A stretch of DNA of 64,000 nucleotides, taken from NCBI GenBank assembly GCA_030430565.1, contig JAUIKS010000024.1, forward strand, positions 1 to 64,000. The letters are read 5' to 3'. The translations under genes and the position numbers were made by a program. Below are positions 63,865 through 64,000 of this stretch, in pieces. Source of the DNA: Polyangia bacterium (lineage in GTDB: Bacteria > Myxococcota_A > Polyangia > Nannocystales > Nannocystaceae). Numbering within the stretch: position 1 is the first letter of the stretch; each line of letters starts with the position of its first letter. Under the pieces are notes generated by a model. It saw nothing but the letters and a program-made list of their open reading frames with translations. It was not told the origin of the DNA and did not search any database.

Positions 63865-64000
63865 GCGGCGAGCGCGAGCATGCTGACGACGTTGACGGTG
63901 ATCGTCACGGTCAACGCGAGCGCGTTTAGCCAGGGCCAGGGTCAGGGGACACGGACTCCGACGCGGGCATCTCAGTCCGACTTCTTCGCGCCGCCGCGCG
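63865..64000. other. Right edge, no firm gene
   Basis: A reverse-strand frame is open from 64000 to a stop at 63926-63928 and ends Met-Pro-Ala-Ser-Glu-Ser-Val-Ser-Pro-Asp-Pro-Gly-Pro-Gly, so it may be the tail of a gene continuing to the right. A forward frame from 63880 is also open. Neither can be supported within the window. Confidence 0.3.

Noticed and set aside
63880..64000. Forward ORF open to the right edge (MLTTLTVIVTVNASAFSQ...)
   Set aside because: A reverse-strand frame here has an equally plausible C-terminal tail. Too short to decide.

Overview
The window is high-GC DNA (about 70 % by eye, with strong GC3 bias) and looks like a myxobacterial chromosome, most likely a Nannocystaceae-type lineage (Nannocystis/Enhygromyxa/Plesiocystis relatives). 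The clues are several giant Ser/Thr kinase proteins fused to ATPase, TPR or membrane domains, large hybrid histidine kinases, and many secreted Cys-rich lipoproteins with Ser/Thr/Gly/Asp linkers, two of which share the mature start C-F-V-E-N-P-x-Y-E-P-P-A-D-S-A. There are no rRNA genes, CRISPR arrays or recognisable transposases. One tRNA (CAU anticodon) is present. The genus is inferred, not proven.

Layout. 1-8 kb: 5' part of a lipoprotein gene with a (Asp-Gly)n linker, Sua5-type threonylcarbamoyl-AMP synthase, a periplasmic/outer-membrane protein, and a 1493-aa pseudokinase-ATPase-GAF protein. 8-11.1 kb: membrane metallophosphoesterase, two small accessory genes, and a 0.7-kb stretch without a gene that carries a rare U-tailed terminator. 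11.1-15.6 kb: zinc-ribbon protein, beta-solenoid (bactofilin-like) protein, ECF sigma factor, GT-C-like membrane protein. 15.6-24.4 kb: STPK-NACHT-membrane protein, GST, two divergent histidine kinases, homocysteine methyltransferase-like protein. 24.6-31.6 kb: phospholipase-D-family protein, a GbsR-type regulator and membrane protein sharing an operator, and a five-PAS hybrid kinase with a FixL-like heme PAS. 31.9-38.3 kb: TPR protein, a lower-GC type II restriction-modification pair, lipoprotein, thiolase. 38.6-51.5 kb: STPK-ATPase-TPR protein, hotdog protein, TerB-like protein, tRNA, an MBL-fold lipoprotein with an altered metal site, AraC regulator, twin lipoproteins, and a hydroxylysine-kinase/phospholyase-type fusion. 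51.5-61.5 kb: SLOG protein followed by a Ser/Thr kinase gene split by a 6.47-kb iron island. 61.7-64 kb: B12-binding radical SAM protein and TetR regulator.

The most notable structure is the split kinase. An STPK-TPR gene reads through His-Arg-Asp-Phe-Lys-Pro-Asp at 52531 and resumes, in the same frame, with Asn-Val-Met-Val-Gly at 59005. The 6473 bp between hold feoA-feoB, a secreted CbiX-like protein with a His-rich loop, and an RCC1-repeat lipoprotein. They are flanked by an exact 10-bp direct repeat TAAGCCCGAC. Removing one repeat copy plus the insert restores a 1017-codon kinase. Within the island the divergent feo and RCC1 genes each have a perfect 17-bp Fur-type palindrome (TTGAAAA-N3-TTTTCAA). 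This joins iron uptake, a predicted metal chelatase-like protein and a surface protein in one regulated cassette that carries no recombinase of its own.
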